IMG/VR virus record: IMGVR_UViG_3300008117_000168
Location: 1 to 33,742 of that record
DNA from: a virus
Length of the DNA stretch: 33,742 bases
Strand: one strand, 5' to 3'
Shown: in pieces, positions 7,661 to 17,944 of the stretch
How positions within the stretch are numbered: the first letter of the stretch is position 1
How the letters are laid out: the number at the start of each line of letters is the position of its first letter
Notes under the pieces: generated by a model
The model's input: the letters and a program-made list of their open reading frames with translations, nothing else
Database searches by the model: none
What the model was told of the DNA's origin: nothing
Made by a program: the position numbers and the translations under genes

Positions 7661-8547
7661 TAGTTATACTCCGCCCAAGATACTACTGATGTGTTTCCAG
7701 CATTGTTAGTGACTATAGAATATGTATTTGATGCTGGGACAAGAAATGATATTGATTGTCTATCTCCAGAATTTCTTATGGTATTACTTGCAATAGTTAC
7801 GGCACCAACGTTAGCAGTAACAGTTATTGCGGAAGCACTTGTTGTTGATGCCCAAACAAAACTAACAATCATTGGTTTGTTTGTAGAATTTGTATACGAT
7901 GTGCCGAGTGCTCTAACACCAGTTCTATCAGTTAATGTTTGTTGATAACCAAATAATCCTTGATTGTACCAATCAAAATAATCATATGTTCTAGAAATCC
8001 ATGCTGTTCCATTTGAAACATATGTGCTGTTTGCTGTGCCTGGATGTAAAAACAATCCGTAAGATGGATAACTGATCCAATCATTGCCAGTATCTACAAG
8101 GATATTATTAGCAGCTGCAGGTCTTGGAATAATACCAATGCCACGGGTTGTGGCATTTGCCGAATACCATTTTGTACCATCAGAAACAATCACATTATTT
8201 GGTGATCCTGGAGCAATGGTATCTACCGGATTGAGGCCTCTGCCAATTAAAATACAATTGTTTGCTAACTCTGAACCGCCAGTCCCTCCAGAAGTGACAG
8301 GAAGTGTGTTGGATGTCAAACTGCCTGTTGTCAGAGCGTAGATCGCACCGCCGACATTGAAAGACGCCAGGCCTGTTCCTCCAATATTTGTTGGTAATGT
8401 TCCAACTTGTATAATATTGTTGCCTGTGGTAAAGTGCAAAGCACCATTTGCATGATAGGCATCTCTACCAGTACCACCACGCCAGATATTTAAAATACCA
8501 AAATTTGTATTACTTGCTAAATTGGCTAGATTTGCTGCTTTTGTCAT
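7660..8547 (-). CDS. Tail fibre protein
   Basis: This 295-residue protein begins MTKAANLANLA. It then shows GGTGRDAY, IGGTGLASF and SGGTGG repeats, the Gly-Gly-Thr-Gly units typical of phage fibre shafts. ILIGRGLNPVDTIAPGSPNN is the module shared with both adjacent fibre genes. The last 90 residues or so (from about GVRALGTSY) form a Thr/Ser/Val-rich beta domain, a candidate tip. An AAAGGCAAAT ribosome-binding site precedes the ATG. It lacks the MSYIG attachment module of its neighbours, so it may bind the distal end of one of them. This arrangement is inferred. Confidence 0.8.
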   Translation of the reverse strand: MTKAANLANLASNTNFGILNIWRGGTGRDAYHANGALHFTTGNNIIQVGTLPTNIGGTGLASFNVGGAIYALTTGSLTSNTLPVTSGGTGGSELANNCILIGRGLNPVDTIAPGSPNNVIVSDGTKWYSANATTRGIGIIPRPAAANNILVDTGNDWISYPSYGLFLHPGTANSTYVSNGTAWISRTYDYFDWYNQGLFGYQQTLTDRTGVRALGTSYTNSTNKPMIVSFVWASTTSASAITVTANVGAVTIASNTIRNSGDRQSISFLVPASNTYSIVTNNAGNTSVVSWAEYN

Positions 8548-8557
8548 TTATTTGCCT

Positions 8558-9970
8558 TTAGTATTCTATCAGAACCATTCCATCAGGTATAGATGCTGCA
8601 TCTGGCCGATGATCACCTTGACCATAAGAGAACAATGAACCAGCAGGTTTGAATGATTGTCCTGTTATATTGAAATCTCCTGTGGCACCCAATCCATCTC
8701 CGCCATCTTGAGCAACACCCCAATAATCATAATAACCACCAGAACCACCAGTTGCAGTACAGTATGCACCGAAAGATGTTGTGCCTCCGGTATTTGCTGT
8801 TCCAGAGTATGCATTGATTGATGCACCTTTTGTGCCAATCGTAACAACAACATTTTCACCACCATTTAAACCTGTAATATATTTAACAGCTATTCCACCG
8901 TTACCTCCACGGGAACCATATAATAGATTAGGTGAAACTGCAAAACCTCCACCACCACCAACGCAAGTAACTTTTAAGTTTCTGATACCTTGTGGTACGG
9001 TATATGTTGTGCTTGATGTTATTTTTGTTCCTCGGCCACCACCAGCAAGTTGTGTTGTTGCAATTCCGTAATCTAGCACATTGCCTGATACCCAATTTGT
9101 TCCATTTGAAACAAGAATATTGTTTGCTGTGCCTGGTGCAACAGTAGAATAAGGACTTGCACCATTTGTGATTACAACAGAATTTGCAGTTGGGCTACTT
9201 AATCCTGTTCCACCTGCAACAGAAGGTAGTGTGCCGGTTGTTAATGTTGAACCATTAATTGCATATAGAGCTGTGTTTGCAACGAAAGATGTTAAACCTG
9301 TTCCACCATTTGCAGTTCTTAGTGTACCACCTAGTGTAACATTTCCTATTGTTGCAACCAAAGGTGTTAAACCTGTATTGCCACCACTAAAAGATGTTTG
9401 CAAAAGATATCTATATGTTGAAGCACCCGTTAAATATGTATCTCCGTTTGCGGTACCTGTTCCAAGGACAGTTGGACTAACAATGTTGTGATCAATGCTC
9501 TCTGCATTAATGCCTGTTAATGTATATGCATTACCATAATAATATCCATCGATGTAGATATTCGAATTTGCGTGTAATACATTTACATTTGCCCAATTAC
9601 CATAAACGGTAAAATTCCTTAGAATATTAACATCACCTTGAGAATTCCATTCTGGTGCACCAATAGCTAGAGATCTATAAGAAACTGTGCCTTGAGCAGG
9701 AGCAATTAAAGATGTTTGTCTAGAAAGATAACGAACAACAATATTATTTGAACCATTTGTTGGTGCAGTATAAAATGTTAGTTCATTTGTTCCTCTATTA
9801 ATATAGTACGTTGCTGGATTACCAACAAGACCATTAACAACCACTTGAACATCATTTTCAGATTCAACATATCGTGTGAGTTGAAATCCTGTTCTTACAC
9901 CATTACCAGAAAAAAATTCTATTCCAGGTGTAATCCAGTTTTCTATATTAGAATTGCCAATGTAACTCAT
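8558..9970 (-). CDS. Tail fibre protein with glycine-rich C-terminal domain
   Basis: This 470-residue protein opens with MSYIGNSNIENW and the same SGNGV and NNIVVRYLSRQ elements as the 643-residue fibre, suggesting a common attachment site on the baseplate. Two GGTGL repeats and the PYSTVAPGTANNILVSNG module follow. From about residue 330 the sequence becomes a glycine-rich domain: VTCVGGGGGFAV, SRGGNGG, TGGSGGYYDYWG, QDGGDGLG. Gly-rich tips of this kind act as receptor-binding adhesins in several T4-like phages. The chain ends IPDGMVLIEY. An AAAGGTTGAC sequence precedes the ATG. The adhesin role is a family-level inference. Confidence 0.85.
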   Translation of the reverse strand: MSYIGNSNIENWITPGIEFFSGNGVRTGFQLTRYVESENDVQVVVNGLVGNPATYYINRGTNELTFYTAPTNGSNNIVVRYLSRQTSLIAPAQGTVSYRSLAIGAPEWNSQGDVNILRNFTVYGNWANVNVLHANSNIYIDGYYYGNAYTLTGINAESIDHNIVSPTVLGTGTANGDTYLTGASTYRYLLQTSFSGGNTGLTPLVATIGNVTLGGTLRTANGGTGLTSFVANTALYAINGSTLTTGTLPSVAGGTGLSSPTANSVVITNGASPYSTVAPGTANNILVSNGTNWVSGNVLDYGIATTQLAGGGRGTKITSSTTYTVPQGIRNLKVTCVGGGGGFAVSPNLLYGSRGGNGGIAVKYITGLNGGENVVVTIGTKGASINAYSGTANTGGTTSFGAYCTATGGSGGYYDYWGVAQDGGDGLGATGDFNITGQSFKPAGSLFSYGQGDHRPDAASIPDGMVLIEY

Positions 9971-9981
9971 GTCAACCTTTA

Positions 9982-10317
9982 TTATTGGTTAGTTGGTACA
10001 ACTTCTAAAATTGATAAAAATACATCGCAGGCACTATTTGCAGAAGGTTTAACTTTAACCGCATCTCCTGCCTGAAGAACTAATTTTTGTTCTAGACCTG
10101 CGACAACAAGAGAACCACCAACAGGAATTGTGGCATTAGCAACCATGTAGTAATCGATTGATTCACGGGTAATAAAAACGTTTGCTTCATATGGTGTTCT
10201 TGATGTATTTGCAATAATCAAACCAACGCCTATTGTTTGTGTCGATGCAGGCACAGTATATACTGTTGCACCTGATGTTGTAACATTTTTTGAAGGATAT
10301 GATTTAAAAGTATTCAT
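9982..10317 (-). CDS. Small beta-sandwich virion protein
   Basis: This 111-residue protein has no catalytic motif. Strand-like segments alternate throughout (VTTSGATVYTVPA, GVGLIIANTS, ANVFITRESIDYYMVA, KLVLQAGDAVKVKPSA). The layout resembles small phage proteins with a 'G-x-x-L-V-L-x-x-G-D-x-V' C-terminal strand pair that attach to or decorate tail structures. AGGAATATAA precedes the ATG. It lies between the fibre genes and the DUF4815 operon and is probably a structural component. Exact function unknown. Confidence 0.7.
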   Translation of the reverse strand: MNTFKSYPSKNVTTSGATVYTVPASTQTIGVGLIIANTSRTPYEANVFITRESIDYYMVANATIPVGGSLVVAGLEQKLVLQAGDAVKVKPSANSACDVFLSILEVVPTNQ

Positions 10318-10330
10318 TTATATTCCTATA

Positions 10331-10708
10331 TTAACTTAAAGCAACTGAAACTGCTAAAGCATCATCTAAAATTCTTTGTCTAAATTGTATGATTGCGGTA
10401 CCACCAACAGACCCCGTTATGACAAGATTATTTCCTGTTATTGTATCTGCAACAGTCAAATCGTTACCAACATTTGCACTATTTGTAACTTGTAATGATG
10501 TTCCTGGTCCTGTCATCAATACATTACCAGTAAATAATGCGGTATTAGAAACTTGCAGACCTACACCAGAACCATTCAGTACAAGTGTACCTTCCATTGT
10601 GTAGGTACCTTTGCTAAGACGATTTAGTTCGTTAGCAATGTCATTGGTGTTAATCATCCAATCGCCAAATGTATTGGCGTAACTTAGAACGGATACGGTA
10701 TTTGCCAT
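10331..10708 (-). CDS. Small fibre-like virion protein
   Basis: This 125-residue protein begins MANTVSVLSYANTFGDWMIN, a start I associate with conserved structural proteins of T4-like marine phages. The helical N-terminus (IANELNRLSKG) is followed by short beta repeats: GTLVLNGSGVGLQVSNTALF, then GTSLQVTNSAN. The chain ends IQFRQRILDDALAVS. The repeats resemble the shaft start of short fibres, so it may be a short connector to a longer fibre. The gene start overlaps the stop of the 73-residue gene (TAATG). Role inferred from context. Confidence 0.7.
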   Translation of the reverse strand: MANTVSVLSYANTFGDWMINTNDIANELNRLSKGTYTMEGTLVLNGSGVGLQVSNTALFTGNVLMTGPGTSLQVTNSANVGNDLTVADTITGNNLVITGSVGGTAIIQFRQRILDDALAVSVALS

Positions 10709-10929
10709 TATTGTTTATCTATCAGTAGACGTATTAAGGATTTGATTTCACCAATATCATTCTTTAATTCTGTAATTTCACTATTCATCTTATTTATCTG
10801 CTCTTTTTGTGCTCTCAAAAGTTTGACTTTATTATAATATTCATTCTTCTCATTAACATCTGTATTCATAATAGCCATACTTTTTGTGTCACGAATAAAA
10901 TTGGTTCCGGTTACTTTTACCAAGGCCAT
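10708..10929 (-). CDS. Small coiled-coil virion protein
   Basis: This 73-residue protein has a short N-terminal motif (VTGTNFIRDTKSMAIMNTD) and then a heptad-patterned helix (YYNKVKLLRAQKEQINKM, ITELKNDIGEIKSLIRLL). The helix predicts a coiled coil over residues 30-70. Similar small proteins, with 'NFVRD...SMALINTD' followed by a coiled coil, sit directly after the giant DUF4815-type gene in T4-like marine phages, as I recall. It begins one base after the stop of the 2,334-residue gene (TAATATG), implying coupled synthesis. It may trimerise and tether a fibre or the DUF4815 protein. Confidence 0.75.
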   Translation of the reverse strand: MALVKVTGTNFIRDTKSMAIMNTDVNEKNEYYNKVKLLRAQKEQINKMNSEITELKNDIGEIKSLIRLLIDKQ

Positions 10930-10930
10930 A

Positions 10931-13900
10931 TTATAGTCCTATTCCTGAAGGTAGAGCAAGTGCTCGGATGTCTGATAAAAATGGTACATTTGTTCTGTCT
11001 GATGTTGCAAGGACAATCTTGATTGCAAACTGACTGAATTCTGTATATACTTGACCATTTGTACTTGTATAAGAAATATTATTATTTGCACCAAAACCCC
11101 ACATACCAGGTCCAACCTCATATTCAATCATATTTGTTCTATCTTTTGAATATGAAGTTGTCAGATTTACTGGTGCCATGAGCTGCCACTCTTGTGCTTC
11201 AAATTGCTCTGTGTCATTACGGTTTTGTATTTTGTAATACACATAAACTTCTGAACCTAATGGTTTGTAAGCAGTATAGTAAACTCTTAAATCGCCAGAA
11301 TCATTTTCTGGTGTGAGAATGACTTTCTTGGTGAAATATTTTGCAAATGCAGGACCACCGTCTGGTGAAGTTTCACCAACAACAGTTACTATCGCATTTG
11401 AACCATTTCCTGATGCATCAACTAAAGAAACTGTAGGTGTTTTTGCATATCCTGAACCAGGGTATGTTACAAATACAGTTTCAATGGCACCTGTTGATGT
11501 ATTTGTTGTAAAGTCGAGCACAGCACGGTCTATACCAAAATCTGGTGCGCTTACTGTAATCGATGTTGCATTTGCGTTATAATTTGCACCACCATTAACA
11601 ATATTAATTAACGAATCACTTTCAATACCAAGATTGTTAACATATTGTTGAATATTGAACAGAGATAGTCCGTCATCTGCCAACAATGGGCTTAAATTTG
11701 GATCTGAAGAAGAAAGTGTTGCAAACAATTGGAAAGAATTGCTTGAAGATTTTTTCAGAATACGTTCACCAAGGCCATCTGAGAAATAGATGTTATCTTG
11801 TAATGGTGTTCCCATTTTACCTGGTGTAACAGATGTTGGTGCAGTTACACTCAAATCACTCGACAATGTTGTACTGTAAGTATAATTGATATTTGTAAAT
11901 GTTGGTACAAAATCAGTTGTACTTAAATTAAAAGCGTGCATCGGACTTGTTGGTGCACCATTCTGATTAACAGCATTTGAAATTAATTCTTTGTCAATTG
12001 AAGAAAGAACATCACTTGAACCTAATTTGTTTGCTGGTAAACCTTCTGGTGTAACAAACTGCAATCTTGGTGTTTTTGTTGTATCAAATACACATTGCTC
12101 AATTACAAACATCAAGTCTTTAGATTGATCAGCAGTCCATGTCATGGAGTTCTGTGATTCAAATAGAGCACCAATATATGGTGAACCACCAATTTTGGTT
12201 GGTTGACTTGGTGCTGCATCTGTTGGCAAAGCTTTTGCAGTAGAAGAAATAGCAACTTGATTTTGTTGTGCATAGTACACATAGTAATCAGATGTACCAG
12301 CAGAAATCAATATTGCATAGAGAACACCAGACTGCACATAAACTGGAGCTGGGAATTTAAACTCAGTATATGATGTTGGATCCAAATAATGTGGATTGTT
12401 TGAAGTTACAACATCGTCTGCATCTAATGTAACTCTAGAATAATCTAGAGTATTTCCGTTTGGTTGACCATTTAATGTATTGACAATACCAACTGTGATT
12501 GGAAGTATTGGTCTTACGTTACCAGGGAATGGCGAAAAGAACAGTTTAACAGAGCTTAAGAAAACACCGTTTGGATAGTTTTCTTTAGATATGATAAATG
12601 TTTGTGCAATTGGATCATTAGGTGATTGTGATTCAACAACATTGTATGTCTGCAAACTTAGTGGTGTAAATTTCTTAGAAGAAGAATCTACAGATGGAGA
12701 GAAGTTTGAAGAATTTGTTGTTTGTATTGCACCTGCAACAAATGTTGATTCAGCATATGTTGTTGCTGTTTCTGGTGCACCTGCACCACTTCTGTTGTCT
12801 ATGCGGAATACACGGGAGCCAATATGAAATACGGAACCTGGTATATTAAAGATTGCAATAAACTGACCTTTTTCATCCGTTGTCAAAGAAGCAGGACGAT
12901 CACCTTCACGAATAACATCTGCATAACTTGCAGCCTGACCTTTGACAGAATACTTTGCAGTAATATTACCAACAGAAGCACTTCTACCAAAAGATATCTT
13001 TAGTGCTTTATTAACTGTTACTGTGCGGGTTTCGCCATCATATTCTGTAACTGTTGCATAATCAGTATCAACAGCACTTAAAATAAGTGTTTTGTCTTTA
13101 ATTGATTGTGCCGCATCGTAAATTGGTTGCCAAGTTGCCATTTGTGTACGCCACAATGCTACCCAGCCTGCGTCACCATCACCGCCTATCGTTGGTCTTG
13201 GTGGAACATAAATTGCACCAAACTTATATTCATACAAATAAGTAGATGTCACAGTAATTGTTGCACCAGTATAATATGCATCAATATTACTTGCAGCTTT
13301 GTCTAACTGAAACTTTGTAACGCCGATGAAATATGACCCACCATCAGGCATCTTGTATTCTGTACCAATCGCATCAAAATTCAAACCATTTGGTGTTTGT
13401 GTATTCCAAAACATTGTTCCATCAGGTCCGGTTATTGTCATTGCAAAACCTGCAACGGATTCTGCATTGTTAATAGACCAAGTTAAAGTTTTTGTTCCTA
13501 CTGTTGCGGTATAGTTATAAGTATATTCTGTATTTCTTGCTGCAACGTTTATGATTTGTGTGCCATTGATACTTACTGTTCCTGTACCTGTTGCGTATAC
13601 TCTGACAGTATAAACACCTGCTGTTTCTATCTCAAGTGGATATGTTGGAGCATATGGGTTTGCATTACTTTGATTACCCCAAACAGAATATTGATTAAAC
13701 CATGTTGGTTTTCCGTTTAGATTGGCTGTTTTAAATATGTTTTGAGCAACAGCAGAAACGGATGAAGTAAATGTTCCACCAACACCAGCTACTGTTCCTG
13801 AATTATGTGTACTTGTGAAACTTCCATTCTCAAATACAATTGTTCCTCTTGCAGAAGAACTAATGTAATTTCCAGCAATATCAAAAGTTGCGTTGATTAG

Positions 13901-16900
13901 AATGTCAGATGTTACATACTCTGGTGGATTTACAATTTCTCCAACATACAAACGAACACTTGTTCCATTTGGATATTTGTAAACACCAGCTACACGACAA
14001 ATTGGGAAGAATTGATCTGCATTGTCATCATAAACACCAACAATATCATCTTCAAAGAATTTGCCTGTCACATTGATTAATTCAATTGTATTTGGCAATG
14101 TCATGTAAGAATCTACATTATATCCATCAAACCAACAAGAAACTGGAGTATTAATCTTCATGCCTTTTGCACGAACAATAATTTCTTGTGGTTGTATGTG
14201 TGGAAGAACTGCGTTATTTGTTATATAACCTTTGTTCTGTGCAAGACCTTCTGCCGCTGAGGAAGATGCATCAGCAGCCATTAGTCCTTGTGTTTGTTTT
14301 ACATAAGAATCTTCGATGGCCTTTTTAGTTTCATTTACGGATGCTGTTGTACCTATAACTGATTGCCAATCACCAGCATTTAATAAATTAATACCACCAT
14401 ATTGTTGTTCAAATTGCATATTTGGATTTGCAATTGTAATTTGTGGTGGTTGATTGGTATTAACCCAATTGTCCATTGGTGGGTTAAGTGTCATAACACC
14501 TTCATATAAAGCAACATCAAATGGGTTACAACTAATTGCACCACTTGCTAATTGTTGCTTTACTAGGCTTCTCTGTGTATATGGTAAAGTATATACGTTG
14601 GTACGACCACCTGCCATGCTATGTGCAGTATATGTGTTTGTTTTCTTTATTGTACCAAATGAATTTATTGTAGAAGGATCTTGCAATGCAAACTTGTCAA
14701 CATAATTTAATGCGGTCATCTGCTTCTTGCGGATATTGATGTTTGCAGAGAAGTTTTTGGCTGTACTGTCTGCTGTACCAAAAGATGAGAAGTCATCAAC
14801 AAGAATACCGTTTTTGAAACGATTTAATCCATTTTCATCTGGAATCTGTAGTGCTTGTGCATTTGATTCTAACAGATTTAATGATGTATAGTATTCAAGA
14901 TTATCAACTTGATTCTGTAATCTTGTAATATCTTCTTTTGCCCAACGTTTATGAAGAATCTTATTGATGGAAATATTTGAAGGAGATGTTCTTAAAACAA
15001 CACCAAAACGACCTTGTCCTGGAATATAATTTGGTCCTTCATTTGGAACATATGCAGTATATGGATCATATGTAATGTTTGCAAGAACCAATGCACCATC
15101 TGGTTCAGCAGGCAATAAAGGATTGAGAGAAGGTGTTCCTCTTATTAACAAGAATTTACTATCTTTTGTTAGAACAAGTTTGTCTTTTCTACCAAGATAA
15201 TAAGAATAATTACACAAATAATTTGTTAGTGCATTAGGTATTAATGTACCCTTAATGTTAACGTTATTTGAATTGGTTATTGTTTTGTACTCCCAAACAT
15301 AACCAGTTTGTAGATTTGAACGGCATGGTCTAAAGTCTAAACAATCTCTCAGATTGTAGATGATACCATTCTTTGCAACATATCTTGGAATTTCTGGATA
15401 AGTTTCTGGTAATGCAGAACTTAAATATGAATTAACGCTAAAGTATCCATCGCCGCCAGAGTGTTGATAATAATCAAAAATAACAAGAATGTTGCCTTTT
15501 GGTTTTGTAACACCGGGTTGCATTTTTAGTGTTGAATGGTCATAGAAGTTATCTCTTTGTCCATTATCCAACAAGAATGATGTTGTAATATCTGTATAAT
15601 TTGCAAGAGATATTGCATTGTTTGGTGTTGCAGAACCAACATCTAAAATTGCTTTAATTTTCTTAACATCATTGACATACAAACTCATTGGAGTTGTTGT
15701 GATGCCTTCATTTTTAATTAATATTTGTGCGCTTTCTAAATCAACTAAAGTATTTGCAACAACTGTAGTAAATGCAGAACCAGCGTGAGTTGTGTTACCT
15801 TGAATTAAGTCTTTATTCTTTAATATAAGGTTAGTATTGTTTCCGTTAGAAACAAATACAGATGCATAAACATCAATACCATAAGTGATATTTGCAAATG
15901 CAGCAGATGTGAAGACTGCACTAGTTGAAGATGTTAATGTAACACTATTTGCAGTTGTGTTGAATGGTAGAATTTCTCCAGTTGAACGGTTGACAACAGT
16001 AAACAATTGTTTAAATGTGTCACCATAAATTGGTGTGTTTAATGAACCATGAAACTGTATTGGAGAAATTGTATTAATTGTAAATGTATTACTTACAGGG
16101 GAGAAACCAACATTTCTGAATATCTGTGTAGAATAGTAGGACGAATCATTTACGTTGGCTGTGTAATCATAACCAACTTTGAAAATTAATTCTGGTGCTT
16201 CTGGTGCTTCAAATACAGTATCACCTGTACCTTCTATCTTACCATCTGGACTTATATTTGCCCACGAAGTTAGATCCCAATTGCTTGTGTTAACTTGTGT
16301 TAGAGATTCGACATCTTTTGTTTGAAAGTCTAATGCAAATGTGCTTGTGTTATCTGGTGTAATATTCCATTCAGTATCTACAGTAAATGTTTTTGTTGAA
16401 CCATTATAATCTGTAACATATCTAAAGTCGCCAGAGTTTGTTCCACCAGTAATAACTAACTTAACACCAATATAAGCATTATTTGATGTAGAAAATTTGC
16501 TTGTTGCATCTAAAATTTGCAATGTTGTGGTAGTTGCTGTGTTTGCAACTCCAGTCAAAGTATAAAGATTAACATCACAAACATGAGCATTAAATGTATA
16601 ATTTGCAGTATTAGAACCTGTTCCAGATACAAAATCAAATGAACGAATTAATGCTTTACCAATTAATGTAGAATTATATCCTGCTTGATTTGTTTCATTA
16701 ACCAAATCTGCTTCAACACAATGCAGATCAACATATTCCATTTGTGTTGAATTAAATAAATTGTTTGCATTATCGACAATAAAATAACTTCCATAATTAA
16801 TAAAAATGGAAGCTGGGTCTACTAGTTTTGTATCTCTTGCACGGTCACCGACAAGTCTTAATTGAGATTGATTTTCAATACGATAACCACGAACATAAGC

Positions 16901-17935
16901 AATACCTTTGCTAATAGTTAAGTCGTATTTTGAACCATCACCATCTTCATTTGGTTCTGGTATAAGTTTAAAATCTTCAACAACATAATCACCATTTGAT
17001 TCATAATCACGCTTTGCAAAATAATCATCGATTGCAGAGTAAACAGTAGAATCGGTTTGCTTTAGAATTTTACCATCTTCAATACGCATTAATTCAATAA
17101 AGTTATCATCGTTGCCAGGTGTTAATTCAATTGCAGTTAATTCTAAGTTAATTTGATAACGGTCTGCACCTGGTGCTTGATAATTTGAGTAACCTGATGC
17201 TGGATCTAGTAAAGATATGTCATCTGAACTTGTAATTGTATTTTCAACAATTAATAAACCAACACGATATGATGGTGTATTGTCGTATTTTTCTAGAATA
17301 ATTGTCTGTGGTTGTACATTTACAAAATTACCAATTTGATATTTTGAGGTTGTACCATCAGCATTTTCGACATCGTTATATCCATTAACAACATAAAAGA
17401 CACCTTCTGAGATAGATGCAACAGAAGATCTACCAATAGATGTAACTCCACCAGCAACTCCAATTGTGGTTGCTAAAGGTGCGGTAACAGATAAACCACC
17501 AGAGTTGATTCGAACATTCATTGCATCAGAGAATTTTCCACCAGATGTATATGATACAATAAGAGTTGGTGGATCACCAGGAGTTATAGCATTTCCTGTG
17601 GCTTCAGCATATGCAATAACTTTTGCAGAAACGGTTCCGGTGTCATCAGTAATTGTTTTACCTAAGAACTGGTCTAAAACAATAGAAGAACCTTCAATGA
17701 ATTGATTTAACTTGATATATTCACAAATAAGGTTTGTGGTAATTTTACCACCAGTAACGGGTGTATTTTGTGAATAAATTGCAGAAGCAAACTTTGAGAT
17801 TTGATTCTGAAGAATCGTTTGAGATTGTGTTAACTCTCTTGCTTGAACTGCAACACCAGGTTTGAATAGAATCCTATGATAGTTTTTATTAGGATCGTAA
17901 TCGTCATAGTAAGGTTCTACATTGTAATTTTTCAT
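10931..17935 (-). CDS. Giant baseplate-peripheral structural protein (DUF4815 type)
   Basis: This 2,334-residue protein begins with a typical DUF4815 start: YYDDYDPNKNYHRILFKPG, then AVQARELTQSQTILQNQI. A conserved helical segment (RWAKEDITRLQNQVDNLEYY) lies near residue 1,000. Residues about 1,400-1,512 (NQYSVWGN, GVYTVRVYATGTGTVSINGT, TVGTKTLTWSI) form a beta domain resembling PA14 or carbohydrate-binding folds. Near 2,105-2,190 is a glycine-tyrosine beta repeat (IVNGGANYN, YPGSGYAKTPTVSL) shared with the two upstream genes. It follows gp8-like and precedes fibres, where T4 has its gp9-gp12 peripheral genes. It is probably the peripheral wedge or fibre-attachment protein. AAGGTAGATAA precedes the ATG. 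Confidence 0.85.
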   Translation of the reverse strand: MKNYNVEPYYDDYDPNKNYHRILFKPGVAVQARELTQSQTILQNQISKFASAIYSQNTPVTGGKITTNLICEYIKLNQFIEGSSIVLDQFLGKTITDDTGTVSAKVIAYAEATGNAITPGDPPTLIVSYTSGGKFSDAMNVRINSGGLSVTAPLATTIGVAGGVTSIGRSSVASISEGVFYVVNGYNDVENADGTTSKYQIGNFVNVQPQTIILEKYDNTPSYRVGLLIVENTITSSDDISLLDPASGYSNYQAPGADRYQINLELTAIELTPGNDDNFIELMRIEDGKILKQTDSTVYSAIDDYFAKRDYESNGDYVVEDFKLIPEPNEDGDGSKYDLTISKGIAYVRGYRIENQSQLRLVGDRARDTKLVDPASIFINYGSYFIVDNANNLFNSTQMEYVDLHCVEADLVNETNQAGYNSTLIGKALIRSFDFVSGTGSNTANYTFNAHVCDVNLYTLTGVANTATTTTLQILDATSKFSTSNNAYIGVKLVITGGTNSGDFRYVTDYNGSTKTFTVDTEWNITPDNTSTFALDFQTKDVESLTQVNTSNWDLTSWANISPDGKIEGTGDTVFEAPEAPELIFKVGYDYTANVNDSSYYSTQIFRNVGFSPVSNTFTINTISPIQFHGSLNTPIYGDTFKQLFTVVNRSTGEILPFNTTANSVTLTSSTSAVFTSAAFANITYGIDVYASVFVSNGNNTNLILKNKDLIQGNTTHAGSAFTTVVANTLVDLESAQILIKNEGITTTPMSLYVNDVKKIKAILDVGSATPNNAISLANYTDITTSFLLDNGQRDNFYDHSTLKMQPGVTKPKGNILVIFDYYQHSGGDGYFSVNSYLSSALPETYPEIPRYVAKNGIIYNLRDCLDFRPCRSNLQTGYVWEYKTITNSNNVNIKGTLIPNALTNYLCNYSYYLGRKDKLVLTKDSKFLLIRGTPSLNPLLPAEPDGALVLANITYDPYTAYVPNEGPNYIPGQGRFGVVLRTSPSNISINKILHKRWAKEDITRLQNQVDNLEYYTSLNLLESNAQALQIPDENGLNRFKNGILVDDFSSFGTADSTAKNFSANINIRKKQMTALNYVDKFALQDPSTINSFGTIKKTNTYTAHSMAGGRTNVYTLPYTQRSLVKQQLASGAISCNPFDVALYEGVMTLNPPMDNWVNTNQPPQITIANPNMQFEQQYGGINLLNAGDWQSVIGTTASVNETKKAIEDSYVKQTQGLMAADASSSAAEGLAQNKGYITNNAVLPHIQPQEIIVRAKGMKINTPVSCWFDGYNVDSYMTLPNTIELINVTGKFFEDDIVGVYDDNADQFFPICRVAGVYKYPNGTSVRLYVGEIVNPPEYVTSDILINATFDIAGNYISSSARGTIVFENGSFTSTHNSGTVAGVGGTFTSSVSAVAQNIFKTANLNGKPTWFNQYSVWGNQSNANPYAPTYPLEIETAGVYTVRVYATGTGTVSINGTQIINVAARNTEYTYNYTATVGTKTLTWSINNAESVAGFAMTITGPDGTMFWNTQTPNGLNFDAIGTEYKMPDGGSYFIGVTKFQLDKAASNIDAYYTGATITVTSTYLYEYKFGAIYVPPRPTIGGDGDAGWVALWRTQMATWQPIYDAAQSIKDKTLILSAVDTDYATVTEYDGETRTVTVNKALKISFGRSASVGNITAKYSVKGQAASYADVIREGDRPASLTTDEKGQFIAIFNIPGSVFHIGSRVFRIDNRSGAGAPETATTYAESTFVAGAIQTTNSSNFSPSVDSSSKKFTPLSLQTYNVVESQSPNDPIAQTFIISKENYPNGVFLSSVKLFFSPFPGNVRPILPITVGIVNTLNGQPNGNTLDYSRVTLDADDVVTSNNPHYLDPTSYTEFKFPAPVYVQSGVLYAILISAGTSDYYVYYAQQNQVAISSTAKALPTDAAPSQPTKIGGSPYIGALFESQNSMTWTADQSKDLMFVIEQCVFDTTKTPRLQFVTPEGLPANKLGSSDVLSSIDKELISNAVNQNGAPTSPMHAFNLSTTDFVPTFTNINYTYSTTLSSDLSVTAPTSVTPGKMGTPLQDNIYFSDGLGERILKKSSSNSFQLFATLSSSDPNLSPLLADDGLSLFNIQQYVNNLGIESDSLINIVNGGANYNANATSITVSAPDFGIDRAVLDFTTNTSTGAIETVFVTYPGSGYAKTPTVSLVDASGNGSNAIVTVVGETSPDGGPAFAKYFTKKVILTPENDSGDLRVYYTAYKPLGSEVYVYYKIQNRNDTEQFEAQEWQLMAPVNLTTSYSKDRTNMIEYEVGPGMWGFGANNNISYTSTNGQVYTEFSQFAIKIVLATSDRTNVPFLSDIRALALPSGIGL

Positions 17936-17944
17936 TTATCTACC

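Noticed and set aside
8084-9491. Long plus-strand reading frames opposite the fibre genes (8084-8341, 8781-9071, 9168-9491)
   Set aside because: They lie antisense to well-supported fibre genes, have Pro/Val-rich composition expected from the reverse of Gly/Thr/Asn-rich sequence, and lack ribosome-binding sites.
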